The notes: generated by a model not told the origin, from the letters alone. A DNA stretch of 64,000 nt from Luteirhabdus salina (GCA_025384855.1 JALAHT010000001.1:248001-312000); one strand, 5' to 3'; positions 1 through 9,485 are shown, counted from the stretch's first letter. Made by a program: numbers and translations.

Positions 1-33
1 ATGAGCCAAGCGGATCAAAATCCTGGCTACTAA
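1..33 (+). CDS. 3' end of an upstream gene (partial)
   Basis: An open frame runs in from the left edge and reads MSQADQNPGY before a TAA at 31-33. A strong hairpin terminator follows 28 bases later, as expected after a real gene. Too little is visible to name a product. The frame assignment is an inference from the stop codon and the terminator; the ATG at base 1 is probably internal. Confidence 0.35.
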   Translation: MSQADQNPGY

Positions 34-60
34 TTCCAAAAACAAATAATTATATTTGGA

Positions 61-94
61 AAAGCTGTTGAGAAAACTCAACAGCTTTTTTTTT
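61..94 (+). terminator. Rho-independent terminator
   Basis: Thirteen-base arms at 61-73 and 78-90 pair around an AAAA loop, and the T run continues to base 94. It closes the gene entering from the left edge and insulates the SusC operon. Confidence 0.85.
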
Positions 95-350
95 ATTCTC
101 TCTTCATATCAAAGCAAGCAAGCAAGTATAACAGTACTCATTTACAATTACCAAACTCGATTAAACATGCGACTCTTATAGGATGGGCGAAAAGGCTCCT
201 CCTAACTGATATATAAAAATATGCCTTGACTAGTACAGCAACTTGACATTTTCTCCTTGACATAAATAAATCAGAAAACTTTCACGTACGACACCGATTA
301 ATCCTACAAGATGAAATATTAAGAAATTCTGTGGTTGTTTAACAGATTAT

Positions 351-361
351 TAGCATTTTTG
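351..361 (+). promoter_or_regulatory. Putative promoter of the SusC/SusD operon
   Basis: TAGCATTTTTG resembles the Bacteroidota -7 box TAnnTTTG with one extra base. A TTG at 335-337 can serve as the -33 element. The start codon lies 27 bases downstream. Confidence 0.35.
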
Positions 362-388
362 TAATAAACATTAAAAGCATTTCGACAA

Positions 389-3300
389 ATGAAAACAAAA
401 TTACGATTGATCCTTAGCGGTTTTTTCGTGTTGGCGAGTTCCCTGATATTTGCACAACAGAAAACCATTTCAGGTTCCGTTTCCGATAGCAACGGATTAC
501 CGCTTCCAGGAGTGAATATCTTGGTAAAAAACTCTACCGTCGGAACACAGTCCGATTTCGATGGAAATTATACAATTCAGGCGAACGCTGGAGAAACACT
601 AGTTTTCAGCTACGTAGGATTTGGGACACAAGAGGTTCCGGTTACTGCTTCTACGAATACAGTTAATGTTACTTTGGAAGAAGATGCGGCGCAACTTGAT
701 GAAGTTATAGTAACCGCCCAAGGTATTCGGAAAGAGAAAAAAGCATTGGGATACGCAGTATCGACCGTTTCTTCAGAGCAATTAGAACAAAAAGGTGAAG
801 GAGATATTGCCAGAGTTCTGCAAGGTAAGGCTACCGGTGTAAGAATTACGCAAACTAGCGGTCTTTCAGGTTCTGGAACTCAATTCTTGATCCGCGGACT
901 TACGTCACCAGGAAACAACCAACCACTATTTATCGTAGATGGTGTGCCTTTCGATTCTGGAAACAACGGTGGAGGTAGCGGTACTACCTCTTCCTCTCGT
1001 TTTTTGGATTTGGACCCAAATAATATAGAAAGCGTAAACGTACTTAAAGGACTTAGCGCAACTACACTTTATGGATCGGATGGCCGAAACGGGGTGGTAA
1101 TTATCACCACTAAAAGTGCGGCAAGCGGAGATTATAACAAGAAAACCGAAATCACTATTACGCAATCAACTTTTTTCAATGAAATAGCCTCTTTACCAGA
1201 CTACACAAGAAAGCAAGGTCAAGGATATTATGGCGCTTATTTCGACTACCAAGGCAACTGGGGTGCTGCTTATGGTAATCCTGGACAGGGTAACGTTGAT
1301 GAAAATGGAAACGTGCCTCACCCCTACGCTGGTTCCGCAAACGCCTTAGCAGCTTTTCCGGAATTTGCTACAGCGGATTATAAGTATCAGTTTTATGATC
1401 GCGATTCCTTCTTTCGAACGGGGGTCGTTAACAGCACTAGCATAAACGCCAATGGAGGTACTGAAAAAACCAAGTTCAGTATGAGTTATAGCAATTTATA
1501 CGACCAAGGATTCTTGCCAGGCAACCGTTTGAAGCGAGATGCTTTTTCGATTGGAGGAAGTGCGAAGTTATCCAATAACTTTACAGTGTCCGGTGTTCTG
1601 AACACTACTTTTACGAACTATCAATCACCACGTATCTTTGATATCTTTTCTGCTTTCAACACTATTCCAACCAGTGTAAATTTTGTAGGATTACCGTTTC
1701 AGAGCCCAATTGACGGTTCCGAGATTTCATTTAGAGATGCTGTTGCGAACCCACTTTGGGTGGTAAATAACACAGGTTCAGAACAAGATGTAAATAGGAC
1801 TTTTGGTAACTTCAATGCTACCTACAATTTTGGAGAGGGTATTAATCTAACATATCGATTAGGTTTAGACACATATACCGAACTTAATACGATCTATCAA
1901 AACAGAGGAAGTAACTCTACCAATGCAATACCTGAAGGTAGTTACTTTACTGATAACTTTAGATCAACAATATTTGACCATACAATTCTTCTCGACTTAG
2001 ATAAAGATTTATCGGATGTACTGAATTTAAACGCACAAGTTGGAGCTAATTCAAAAAGTACAAGAATCGATTATAGCAGTACCTCGAGTACAGGTCAGGC
2101 AAACTTTGGTATTCTCGGGCATGAAGGTTTCGAAAATACGACAGCTAACTCTTCTGTTGTAGGGCAAACAGGTAGAGCTCGAAGGTTAAATAAGCCAGCC
2201 CTTTTCGCACAGGCTACTTTGGGCATAAATAATTTTCTGTATTTTACTGCAAACGGTAGACAGGAATGGACCTCGAATTTTGTAAATAATAGTATTTTCT
2301 ATCCTGGAGCCAGCTTCTCCTTTGTACCTACTTCTTTAATTAGAGACCTAGGAGGTGACCTTGTTAACTATATTAAAATACGAGGCGGCTACGGTACCTC
2401 GGCAGGTTTCGATGATGGTTATCCTACCTTTGCAGGGCTTGTAGATAATGCACAATCGTTTATTCGACCCAATGGTGATGCTGTAGCAACTGTCAACCAG
2501 CCCAACCTGCTTGCGAATACGGATTTGGATCCATTCAACATTGAAGAATATGAAGTTGGAATAGAAACTCGATTCTTCAATAATCGATTCAGTTTCAACG
2601 GTAGTTATTTTTATCGTATAACCAATAATTTGATTTTTACTAGAGATATCGATCCTGCTTCTGGTGGTACTTTAATTCCCCAAAACATCAATGAGTTTGA
2701 AACCACTGGTTTTGAATTCGATTTTGAGATCATACCTGTAAAAACAGAGGATATTAGATGGTCTATCAACGGCTTTTTTACCACAAACGAAACCAAGGTT
2801 ACTGAACTGGATGTAGACCGAGCATTATTCGCCAGCCCTTTCAGTAATAGCGATCTAGGTAACTACTTGGTAGAAGGCTTACCAGTAACGACTATCGTTG
2901 GTACGGCTGTATTACGGGATGATGCTGAAGAAGGCTCTTTATTCCTTACAGACGGAAACCTAGTGGTTGATAGTACTGGTGAAAACTATTTACAAGATCC
3001 AGACTTGAAAGTTATTGGAGATGCAAACCCAGACTTTATTTCATCTTTGGGAACTTCTTTCAGCTATAAGAACTTTACACTTTCCATGTTATGGCAATAC
3101 CAGCACGGTGGCGATATTTACTCTACCACTACTTCAACATTACTACAGCGAGGTATCAGTACTGCTACTGATAACGTAGATCCAACGCAGGGGGTTATTT
3201 TAACAGGTGTTTTTGAAGATGGAACTCCAAACAACATTGTAAACGACTCTGGAGATGCATATTTGAACTTATATGGAAATGCTGATGAGTTTTCAATTTT

Positions 3301-3562
3301 TGACGCGACAACAATCCGACTTCAAGATGTATCCCTTACTTATAACTTCAGTGATAAAGCATTAGAAAAAACGCCATTCGGCAGTTTTTCAGTCTCACTT
3401 ATAGGTCAAAATCTTTGGTTTGATGCTGTTAACATCCCAGATGGGGTCAATCTAGACACCAATACCTTAGGAACAAATGCGGCCGGTAACGGATCAGGAT
3501 TTGAAACACAAATCGGTCCTTCCTCAAGAAGATACGGAGTTAGTCTAAAAACAACATTTTAA
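389..3562 (+). CDS. SusC/RagA-family TonB-linked outer-membrane receptor
   Basis: A 1057-residue TonB-dependent transporter that imports a substrate across the outer membrane, working with the SusD-like lipoprotein encoded 10 bases downstream. Residues 1-22 form a signal peptide ending IFA-Q. Residues about 26-105 are a carboxypeptidase D regulatory-like domain (GLPLPGVNILVKN, then SDFDGNYTI). The SusC signature VTAQGIRKEKKALGYA at about 107-122 leads into the plug, with IRGL, PLFIVDGV and LYGSDGRNGVVIITT segments to about 245. The rest is an aromatic-rich beta-barrel that ends in a terminal phenylalanine, as outer-membrane barrels do. No glycoside hydrolase or peptidase gene lies alongside, so the substrate (glycan, peptide or other) cannot be assigned. 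The length is normal for the family. Confidence 0.95.
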   Translation: MKTKLRLILSGFFVLASSLIFAQQKTISGSVSDSNGLPLPGVNILVKNSTVGTQSDFDGNYTIQANAGETLVFSYVGFGTQEVPVTASTNTVNVTLEEDAAQLDEVIVTAQGIRKEKKALGYAVSTVSSEQLEQKGEGDIARVLQGKATGVRITQTSGLSGSGTQFLIRGLTSPGNNQPLFIVDGVPFDSGNNGGGSGTTSSSRFLDLDPNNIESVNVLKGLSATTLYGSDGRNGVVIITTKSAASGDYNKKTEITITQSTFFNEIASLPDYTRKQGQGYYGAYFDYQGNWGAAYGNPGQGNVDENGNVPHPYAGSANALAAFPEFATADYKYQFYDRDSFFRTGVVNSTSINANGGTEKTKFSMSYSNLYDQGFLPGNRLKRDAFSIGGSAKLSNNFTVSGVLNTTFTNYQSPRIFDIFSAFNTIPTSVNFVGLPFQSPIDGSEISFRDAVANPLWVVNNTGSEQDVNRTFGNFNATYNFGEGINLTYRLGLDTYTELNTIYQNRGSNSTNAIPEGSYFTDNFRSTIFDHTILLDLDKDLSDVLNLNAQVGANSKSTRIDYSSTSSTGQANFGILGHEGFENTTANSSVVGQTGRARRLNKPALFAQATLGINNFLYFTANGRQEWTSNFVNNSIFYPGASFSFVPTSLIRDLGGDLVNYIKIRGGYGTSAGFDDGYPTFAGLVDNAQSFIRPNGDAVATVNQPNLLANTDLDPFNIEEYEVGIETRFFNNRFSFNGSYFYRITNNLIFTRDIDPASGGTLIPQNINEFETTGFEFDFEIIPVKTEDIRWSINGFFTTNETKVTELDVDRALFASPFSNSDLGNYLVEGLPVTTIVGTAVLRDDAEEGSLFLTDGNLVVDSTGENYLQDPDLKVIGDANPDFISSLGTSFSYKNFTLSMLWQYQHGGDIYSTTTSTLLQRGISTATDNVDPTQGVILTGVFEDGTPNNIVNDSGDAYLNLYGNADEFSIFDATTIRLQDVSLTYNFSDKALEKTPFGSFSVSLIGQNLWFDAVNIPDGVNLDTNTLGTNAAGNGSGFETQIGPSSRRYGVSLKTTF

Positions 3563-3572
3563 TTAAACTATC

Positions 3573-5228
3573 ATGAAAAAAATAAAATTCTTCATATTCA
3601 GTTCGGTAATGGTGCTCTTTTTTGCGTGCGATTCTACTGAACTTGATCTACTTGTCGATCCCGATTCGCTTTCGCCAGAAAACGCTGATATCGGTCAAGT
3701 GTTTAATGCCACTCAGTTAGGGCTTGCAGATTTTTTCGAAGTTGCGAGTACTCCTACGATGGATCTAACTAGAATGACGAACATGAGCTCTGGTAATGCT
3801 TATGCAAATGCATATTTGCCGGATGACTTTAATACTATTTGGGAAGTGGCATACGCAACTTTCCTTGCCGATGTAAGCGTTCTAAAACAGATATCGACTG
3901 ACGATGAAAACCCGAATATGCTAGCAGTAGCCCAAACTATGGAAGCATATGTAATTATCACCTTAGCCGATTTATTCGGCGATATTCCTTATAGCCAAGC
4001 GCTACAACAAGGTGAAAACTTCAATCCAGAACGTGATTCTGATGAAAGCATCTATATAGCAGCAAGAGACCTATTGCTTTCTGCACGGGGCAATTATGAT
4101 GAAGACGCCTTACCACTTATCAACGATTTGTATTACAATAATGACATTTCAAAGTGGGAACGCCTAACGAATTCATTGTTACTTAAAATTGCAGTAAACT
4201 CTAGATTGGCAAATCCAGCACAGTCTACTTCAGATGTCCAGGGACTGTTGAACCAGAATTTAATTGAAAACAGTTCTGACGACTTTGAGTTTGAGTGGTC
4301 TACAAATGTTTCATCTCCCGCATCAAGACACCCAAAATTTGCATCGGCGTATGATGCTCCGACACCGACTGGATTTCAATCCAATAACTATATGTGGTTG
4401 CTTCAAAACGATAAAGATGATATCGATGAGGATATCGTAGACCCTAGAATTCGTTACTATTTCTACAGAAAAACTCTAGAAACGCCAACGAGCACGAATC
4501 AAGTTGGTTGTCTTGGTAGCGATCCTTTCTCTCATTATGTGCTAGTGGGTGAAGCCTATCCGTTCTGTACCGCTGGAAATGGGTACGTAGGAAGGGACCA
4601 CGGTAACAATGGTCCTATCTTGAGTGATGGAGCTGTTCGTACCATCTATGGATTGTACCCTGTTGGAGGAAAGTTTGACGATAACTCGGCATCGCAAATC
4701 TCCATGAATAGTGGAGCCGCTGGTGCTGGAATCTCTCCAATTATGACCTCTTCTTTTGTTGAATTCATGCGCGCAGAAGCCCAGCTTACATTGCTAAACA
4801 ACCCTGCTGCCGCACGTAGCAATTTAGAGAATGGAATTCGTGAATCTATCGCAGATGTAACAGGCACTTTCGACAGTTCACTTATAGATTCCGATTTTGC
4901 TCCTACTGGTGCTGAAATCGATGCGTATGTTAATGCTGCATTACAGCTTTACGACAACGCAAGCGGTACAGATAATAAATTGAACGTTATTATTAAGGAA
5001 TACTATTTCGCTCTATTCGGAAACGGAATTGAAACTTTCAACAATTATAGAAGAACAGGAAAGCCTGAAAACCTTCAGCCTTCCATTAATTCTAGTCCGG
5101 GAACATTTTTTAATTTACTTTGGTATCCAACAAACCATACGTCTTTTAATAACAATGCAGACCCAAGACCGAATCTTTCAGAAAAAGCATTCTGGGCAGA
5201 GAATACTTCTTTTAATTTAAACTTTTAA
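3573..5228 (+). CDS. SusD/RagB-like surface lipoprotein (SusD-like_2 type)
   Basis: A 551-residue lipoprotein that should form the lid and substrate-binding partner of the SusC-like receptor upstream. The signal peptide ends in LFFAC, with the lipidated cysteine at residue 19. The typical SusD helical segment is visible at about 120-150 (AVAQTMEAYVIITLADLFGD followed by IPYSQAL), and the KWERLTNSLLLKIA helix follows near 200. The C-terminal section, with IIKEYYFALFGNGIETFNNY and RRTGKPENLQP, is characteristic of the SusD-like_2 subgroup. It is translated from the same message as the receptor (10-base gap) and is followed 3 bases later by a small lipoprotein gene. Confidence 0.9.
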   Translation: MKKIKFFIFSSVMVLFFACDSTELDLLVDPDSLSPENADIGQVFNATQLGLADFFEVASTPTMDLTRMTNMSSGNAYANAYLPDDFNTIWEVAYATFLADVSVLKQISTDDENPNMLAVAQTMEAYVIITLADLFGDIPYSQALQQGENFNPERDSDESIYIAARDLLLSARGNYDEDALPLINDLYYNNDISKWERLTNSLLLKIAVNSRLANPAQSTSDVQGLLNQNLIENSSDDFEFEWSTNVSSPASRHPKFASAYDAPTPTGFQSNNYMWLLQNDKDDIDEDIVDPRIRYYFYRKTLETPTSTNQVGCLGSDPFSHYVLVGEAYPFCTAGNGYVGRDHGNNGPILSDGAVRTIYGLYPVGGKFDDNSASQISMNSGAAGAGISPIMTSSFVEFMRAEAQLTLLNNPAAARSNLENGIRESIADVTGTFDSSLIDSDFAPTGAEIDAYVNAALQLYDNASGTDNKLNVIIKEYYFALFGNGIETFNNYRRTGKPENLQPSINSSPGTFFNLLWYPTNHTSFNNNADPRPNLSEKAFWAENTSFNLNF

Positions 5229-5231
5229 ACC

Positions 5232-5759
5232 ATGAAACTATATAAATTAAAACACTTATTTCTCTTACTAATTGGTTTAACGACCCTAATTAGTTGTCAA
5301 GATGACGAGGAAACCAATTTCGGCATTCAAATATTGCAATCAGATGAAGCCATTGCACCACTAGTTCTATTTTTCATTAATGTTAATGAATCAACAGAGT
5401 TTGTACAAGGCGATGAAAACGCATCATTCACAATGGAATATGTTTGTGATGACCCAAATATTGTAAGCCATTCTACATTTGTGAAGCAAGTGGGTACCTC
5501 GGACGATCCCGTATTATTATTCGAGACCACTACATTCCCTTCAGATGTTACGGTAAGGGTTGCGGAGATAGCGGATGCGTTGGGAACAACTGTTTCAGAC
5601 TTCGAAGTAGGTACCCGATTTGAACTTTCAGGCACAAGCGTCGATAACCAAGGTTTTATTATCAATGAAGATAACATTGCAACCTTTGTAGATATTGAAG
5701 CAACAAATACTTATAATTTTCAAGGATTGCCAACCATCGAAATTGTAGCACCAAACTAA
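5232..5759 (+). CDS. Small lipoprotein of the SusC/SusD operon
   Basis: A 175-residue predicted lipoprotein of unknown function. The signal peptide carries a lipobox LISC with the cysteine at residue 22, followed by an acidic QDDEE stretch that fits surface export signals described in Flavobacteriia. The mature part is short, beta-rich and has no recognised catalytic motif. Its ATG is 3 bases after the susD stop and a strong terminator follows, so it is the third and last gene of the operon. By analogy with other Sus-like systems it could be an accessory surface substrate-binding protein, but this is inference from position only. Confidence 0.8.
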   Translation: MKLYKLKHLFLLLIGLTTLISCQDDEETNFGIQILQSDEAIAPLVLFFINVNESTEFVQGDENASFTMEYVCDDPNIVSHSTFVKQVGTSDDPVLLFETTTFPSDVTVRVAEIADALGTTVSDFEVGTRFELSGTSVDNQGFIINEDNIATFVDIEATNTYNFQGLPTIEIVAPN

Positions 5760-5782
5760 AATTTCCAGTAAACTTTGAAACT

Positions 5783-5817
5783 AAACCGCTGCTTCGCGTA
5801 TTATGAAGCAGCGGTTT
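5783..5817 (+). terminator. Terminator of the SusC/SusD operon
   Basis: Perfect 13-base arms at 5783-5795 and 5805-5817 (AAACCGCTGCTTC and its complement) enclose a 9-base loop and are followed by TCTATTTTT. The U-rich tail overlaps the -7 box of the next gene, so terminator and promoter are fused. Confidence 0.8.
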
Positions 5818-5819
5818 TC

Positions 5820-5827
5820 TATTTTTG
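5820..5827 (+). promoter_or_regulatory. Promoter -7 box of rlmB
   Basis: TATTTTTG matches the Bacteroidota consensus TAnnTTTG exactly and ends 4 bases before the rlmB ATG at 5832, which implies a leaderless or nearly leaderless transcript. No TTG at the usual -33 spacing was seen, because that space is taken by the terminator hairpin. Confidence 0.6.
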
Positions 5828-5831
5828 TACT

Positions 5832-6566
5832 ATGAAGAAAGAAAGCATTGTATTCGGAATCTATCCAGTATTAGAAGCCTTAAAGTCCGATACTACTATC
5901 GGCAAAGTATATATTCAAAAAGGCTTGAAAAGCGGTAAATTGGATGAAATCCGTTCTTCTATCGATTTCGAAACCACTTCCGTTAATGAAGTACCCGTCG
6001 AAAAGTTAGATCGACTCACCAAAGGAAATCACCAAGGCGTTGCTGCCATTATCTCCCCAATCACTTTTTCAACAATTGAAGAAGTAGTAGAGAAAAGCCT
6101 ATCAAGCACAAAAGCCCCTTTGTTTTTACTCCTTGATCAAATAAGTGACGTCCGTAATTTCGGAGCTATTATCCGAACAGCAGAATGTACAGGCGTGGAT
6201 GCCATAATCATTCAGAAAAAAGGTGGAGCTCCTGTTACCGGCGATACTGTAAAAGCTTCAGCCGGCGCCATTTTCAACGTACCTATCTGTAAAGTAGATC
6301 ATATAAAGGATGCTATATTCTATTTACAGGGTTCCGGTATTTCTACTATAGCCGCTACAGAAAAAACAGCTACTTCTATTTATGAGCAAAAATTAGATGC
6401 TCCCATCGCAATTTTGATGGGAAGTGAAGGCAAGGGAATCGCCAAATCGGTACTGTCATTGGTAGATCATCAAGCTTCTCTCCCACTTTTAGGTGAAATA
6501 AAATCATTAAATGTGTCGGTAGCCTGTGGCGCCTTTTTATATGAAGTGGTACGGCAACGTGCGTAA
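5832..6566 (+). CDS. rlmB: 23S rRNA (guanosine-2'-O)-methyltransferase RlmB
   Basis: A 244-residue SPOUT-class TrmH-family methyltransferase expected to use S-adenosylmethionine to methylate a guanosine ribose in 23S rRNA. The short N-terminal substrate-binding region (FGIYPVLEAL) precedes the three SPOUT motifs: NFGAIIRTAE near 115-125, LMGSEGKGI near 195, and LNVSVACGAFLYEVVRQR at the C-terminus, which form the knotted cofactor site. An in-frame ATG at 5775 lies in the preceding terminator and would add 19 unrelated residues. The ATG at 5832 gives the family-typical start and sits just after a perfect -7 box. Closely related TrmH-family enzymes are the only real alternative. Confidence 0.9.
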   Translation: MKKESIVFGIYPVLEALKSDTTIGKVYIQKGLKSGKLDEIRSSIDFETTSVNEVPVEKLDRLTKGNHQGVAAIISPITFSTIEEVVEKSLSSTKAPLFLLLDQISDVRNFGAIIRTAECTGVDAIIIQKKGGAPVTGDTVKASAGAIFNVPICKVDHIKDAIFYLQGSGISTIAATEKTATSIYEQKLDAPIAILMGSEGKGIAKSVLSLVDHQASLPLLGEIKSLNVSVACGAFLYEVVRQRA

Positions 6567-6569
6567 CGG

Positions 6570-7313
6570 CTATTCTTCTTCATTTTCTTTCTGAGGAATG
6601 AAACGATAGGTAATTTTAATTCGAGGAGACACCGCTTCTTCCTCCTGCTTTGGTTTTTCTATAAAGTTACCATGTTCATCAAACTGCTGAAGAAAAGGAT
6701 CTTCCTCGGGATTGTAGTCGTCTCGCTGCCAATCATATTTTTTTTCAGGAATTTTTGGTCCTTTAAATACATAGGCGAACACCGTCCCAACCATAAAACC
6801 ACTTAAGTGACCTTCCCACGAAATCTTATCATCTATGGGAAAAACATACCACAGCAAGCTTCCATATAAAAAGACAACTACAAATGACAGTGCGGTAAGC
6901 CTGTACTGCTTGGATCTAATTCCACTAAAGAACAAAAATGCTACCAGCATATAAATAACACCGCTTACTCCTATATGCCAAGCAGGACGACCTATCAACC
7001 ATGTAATTATTCCGGTTAGCAAGTAACCTAAAATTAAAACCATCCATTTAGTTCTTCTATAGAAGTAAAACAGAGAGGCTGTAAGTACTAAAAGTGGAAT
7101 AGAATTATTAAATAAATGCTCTAAGCTGCCATGAACGAAGGGGCCTGTAAAAATTCCTATTACCCCTTTAGTGCGCATCGGATAAATACCGAATTCCCTT
7201 AAATTAAAACCGAAGCGAATCTCCGCCCAATAAATAACCCACAGCACCGCTACCCATAACAGCGGAAACAAGAAGATACCGGGATAGAAGCGTAAGGGCG
7301 TCGTTTTTTCCAT
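6570..7313 (-). CDS. Rhomboid-family intramembrane serine protease
   Basis: A 247-residue polytopic membrane protein that should cleave transmembrane segments of other proteins inside the inner membrane. About six hydrophobic segments span residues 12-185. The catalytic serine sits in the GVSG motif (S117) and the catalytic histidine in WEGHLSG (H169). HGSLEHLFNN at 61-70 provides the conserved His/Asn surroundings. The cytosolic tail from about 186 is charged and rich in Glu, Asp and Lys. The gene converges on rlmB with a 3-base gap and is divergent from rarA. Substrates are unknown. Confidence 0.9.
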   Translation of the reverse strand: MEKTTPLRFYPGIFLFPLLWVAVLWVIYWAEIRFGFNLREFGIYPMRTKGVIGIFTGPFVHGSLEHLFNNSIPLLVLTASLFYFYRRTKWMVLILGYLLTGIITWLIGRPAWHIGVSGVIYMLVAFLFFSGIRSKQYRLTALSFVVVFLYGSLLWYVFPIDDKISWEGHLSGFMVGTVFAYVFKGPKIPEKKYDWQRDDYNPEEDPFLQQFDEHGNFIEKPKQEEEAVSPRIKITYRFIPQKENEEE

Positions 7314-7389
7314 TAGTATTCCAAATTACAAATAATGCTCCCAAAATGACCAATATGTTACTTTGTCAGTTGCGCTATATCTAAAATCG

Positions 7390-7397
7390 TACTTTTG
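7390..7397 (+). promoter_or_regulatory. Promoter -7 box of rarA
   Basis: TACTTTTG is a perfect TAnnTTTG box, with a TTG at 7370-7372 giving a 17-base spacer. It is followed by CAGT and then the ATG at 7402, so the transcript should be leaderless. The same TTTTG-CAGT-ATG layout recurs before the gene starting at 26615. Confidence 0.65.
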
Positions 7398-7401
7398 CAG
7401 T

Positions 7402-8679
7402 ATGAACACACCATTGGCAGAGCGTATTCGACCTAAAACGTTGGAAGATTATATCAGTCAGCAGCATTTAGTAGGGCCCCAAGGGTCCCTTACCAAGCAG
7501 TTACAATCGGGAAACCTGCCCTCGCTAATTCTATGGGGCCCACCAGGAACTGGCAAAACGACCTTAGCAAATATTATTGCTAACCAATCAGATCGTCCAT
7601 TCTATCAACTCAGTGCCGTTGACAGCGGTGTTGCAGCGGTTCGGGAAGTTATCAATAAAGCGAAGCAGAGCGATTCCTTATTCTCTACAAAGAACCCTAT
7701 TCTATTTATAGATGAAATCCACCGCTTCAGCAAATCGCAACAAGATTCATTGCTCGGTGCGGTTGAAAAAGGATGGGTTACCCTTATAGGCGCTACTACC
7801 GAAAACCCAAGCTTTGAGGTTATTCCCGCACTTTTGTCTCGTTGTCAGGTATATACCTTAAAGCCTTTTACAAAAGAAGACCTGGAGGCCCTTTTACACC
7901 GTGCGATTGAAAAAGACACATCGCTTTCAAAAAAAGACATTTCACTTTCAGAAACGGAAGCCTTATTACGTATTTCAGGAGGTGATGCACGCAAACTTTT
8001 AAACACACTCGAATTGTTGGTGACTTCGGAAGAGAAAAATGAAGTGAATATCACGAACGACATGGTGCAACAGAAAGTACAGCGCAATACGGTCTTGTAC
8101 GATAAAACGGGCGATCAACACTATGATATTATTTCTGCCTTTATTAAATCGATTCGGGGCAGCGACCCTAATGCAGCGGTTTATTGGCTAGCGCGAATGA
8201 TTGAAGGCGGAGAAGACGTCAAATTCATTGCCAGACGCTTAGTTATTTTGGCATCGGAAGATATTGGGAATGCGAATCCCACAGCTTTAGTCATGGCAAA
8301 CAACACCTTTCAGGCGGTAACCACTATTGGCTATCCCGAGGCTCGTATCATTTTAAGTCAGTGTACTATTTATTTAGCAACTTCTGCCAAAAGTAACGCC
8401 AGTTACGAGGCGATAAACAAGGCGCAACAAGCCGTACGGCAACAAGGCGATTTATCGGTGCCCTTATCCATTCGAAATGCCCCTACCAAATTGATGAAAG
8501 AACTTGGGTATGGAAAAGAATATCAATATGCCCATAACTTTGAGGGCAATTTTGTAGCCCATGAGTTCTTACCAGAAGAAATAAGTGGTACTACGTTTTA
8601 TGAGCCTGGAAGGAATGCACGAGAATCTAAGCTACGTGATTATTTAAAAGTACTTTGGAAGGATAAGTATAACTACTAA
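7402..8679 (+). CDS. rarA: Replication-associated recombination protein A (RarA/MgsA), AAA+ ATPase
   Basis: A 425-residue AAA+ ATPase of the clamp-loader-like RarA/MgsA/WRNIP1 family, acting at stalled or collapsed replication forks. It starts PLAERIRPKTLEDYISQQHL. Walker A is GPPGTGKT at 46-53 and Walker B LFIDEIHRF at about 101-109. Sensor 1 (GATTENPSFE) and sensor 2 (GGDARKLLN) follow, and the C-terminal tetramerisation region includes SEDIGNANPTA and the family-typical NAPTKLMKELGYG. An upstream ATG at 7363 would place the promoter inside the gene; the ATG at 7402 matches the family start and lies 4 bases after the -7 box. The last 4 bases overlap the convergent gene at 8676. Confidence 0.95.
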   Translation: MNTPLAERIRPKTLEDYISQQHLVGPQGSLTKQLQSGNLPSLILWGPPGTGKTTLANIIANQSDRPFYQLSAVDSGVAAVREVINKAKQSDSLFSTKNPILFIDEIHRFSKSQQDSLLGAVEKGWVTLIGATTENPSFEVIPALLSRCQVYTLKPFTKEDLEALLHRAIEKDTSLSKKDISLSETEALLRISGGDARKLLNTLELLVTSEEKNEVNITNDMVQQKVQRNTVLYDKTGDQHYDIISAFIKSIRGSDPNAAVYWLARMIEGGEDVKFIARRLVILASEDIGNANPTALVMANNTFQAVTTIGYPEARIILSQCTIYLATSAKSNASYEAINKAQQAVRQQGDLSVPLSIRNAPTKLMKELGYGKEYQYAHNFEGNFVAHEFLPEEISGTTFYEPGRNARESKLRDYLKVLWKDKYNY

Positions 8680-9485
8680 TTCTTTGTAATGGTATAGGTC
8701 TCGGGACCCTGATCCCTAAAAATGGTCATGTTATCTTTTTCATCAAAATAAACATCATAACTAGCACCATTCCTATCTTTCAATTGAAGCCCATTTTCCG
8801 TTTTCAACAAGGTCCCGACCTCTATAAAACCTAAACTATCCATATCAGATTTTTCATATAGTATGAAAATTTCACCTTTTTGACGCAATAGATAAGAGAC
8901 ATCGTTTCGGGTATATTCTGAAAATTTTGATGAAGGCATTGCTCCCTTATTTTCAGTCGTGGCGTCATTTTCTCTAGCTTCAGTAACTACTTCAGTAGTG
9001 CTTGAAAGCACTTTCTTTTCTTCTTCAAAAATATCCTTTTCATTCTTTGTAGACGAAGCGGAAGTAATTGGTTGTTGAACACTTAATGCTTCCATAGCCG
9101 ATAATGCTTGCCTTAGAGCTTCTTGATATGTTTTGCGAAATTCCTTCAATTTGCTCTTTCCCTCTGGACTTTTATATATAATGTTTCCTTCACAATCCTT
9201 TAGCAATAGCTGCAAATTTGTCCGCAGAAATGCCTTGTTTTTTACAACATCTGCATACAAACCATCACAGCGTTTTACATCAGGTACCTTATTCGCCATA
9301 TATGCATTGAAACCATATTTTTCTAAATAAAACCGGGTCATACTATTAAGCTGATATTTGTCTTTGCCTTCCAAAAAATCATATTGCTCTGGAACCACCA
9401 CATAACTGTAATTGTTTATTACATCCTGTCCGAAAACCATCGTGCTAAACGACATTACTAAGACCGCAAAATAGTATTTAATCAT
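8676..9485 (-). CDS. Secreted protein of unknown function
   Basis: A 269-residue protein with a clear signal peptide (MIKYYFAVLVMSF to VFGQ). I do not recognise the family. The first half of the mature protein (SYVVVPEQYDFLEGKDKYQL at about 27-46, then a LYADVVKNKAFLRTNL segment) resembles conserved flavobacterial envelope proteins. A low-complexity Ser/Thr/Glu linker follows, and then a small beta-rich C-terminal region with repeated K-D-N turns. The ATG at 9485 is preferred over an upstream TTG because the signal peptide begins there. The gene overlaps the end of the upstream barrel gene by 8 bases, which points to translational coupling and a shared envelope role. Confidence 0.8.
   Translation of the reverse strand: MIKYYFAVLVMSFSTMVFGQDVINNYSYVVVPEQYDFLEGKDKYQLNSMTRFYLEKYGFNAYMANKVPDVKRCDGLYADVVKNKAFLRTNLQLLLKDCEGNIIYKSPEGKSKLKEFRKTYQEALRQALSAMEALSVQQPITSASSTKNEKDIFEEEKKVLSSTTEVVTEARENDATTENKGAMPSSKFSEYTRNDVSYLLRQKGEIFILYEKSDMDSLGFIEVGTLLKTENGLQLKDRNGASYDVYFDEKDNMTIFRDQGPETYTITKN

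Larger units (their letters stand above)
34..388. other. Intergenic region before susC
   Basis: 355 bases without a convincing gene. It holds the terminator at 61-94 and, at its right end, the putative susC promoter at 351-361. A short AGCA-type repeat near 112-124 looks incidental. I see no riboswitch or RNA gene in the rest. Confidence 0.6.
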
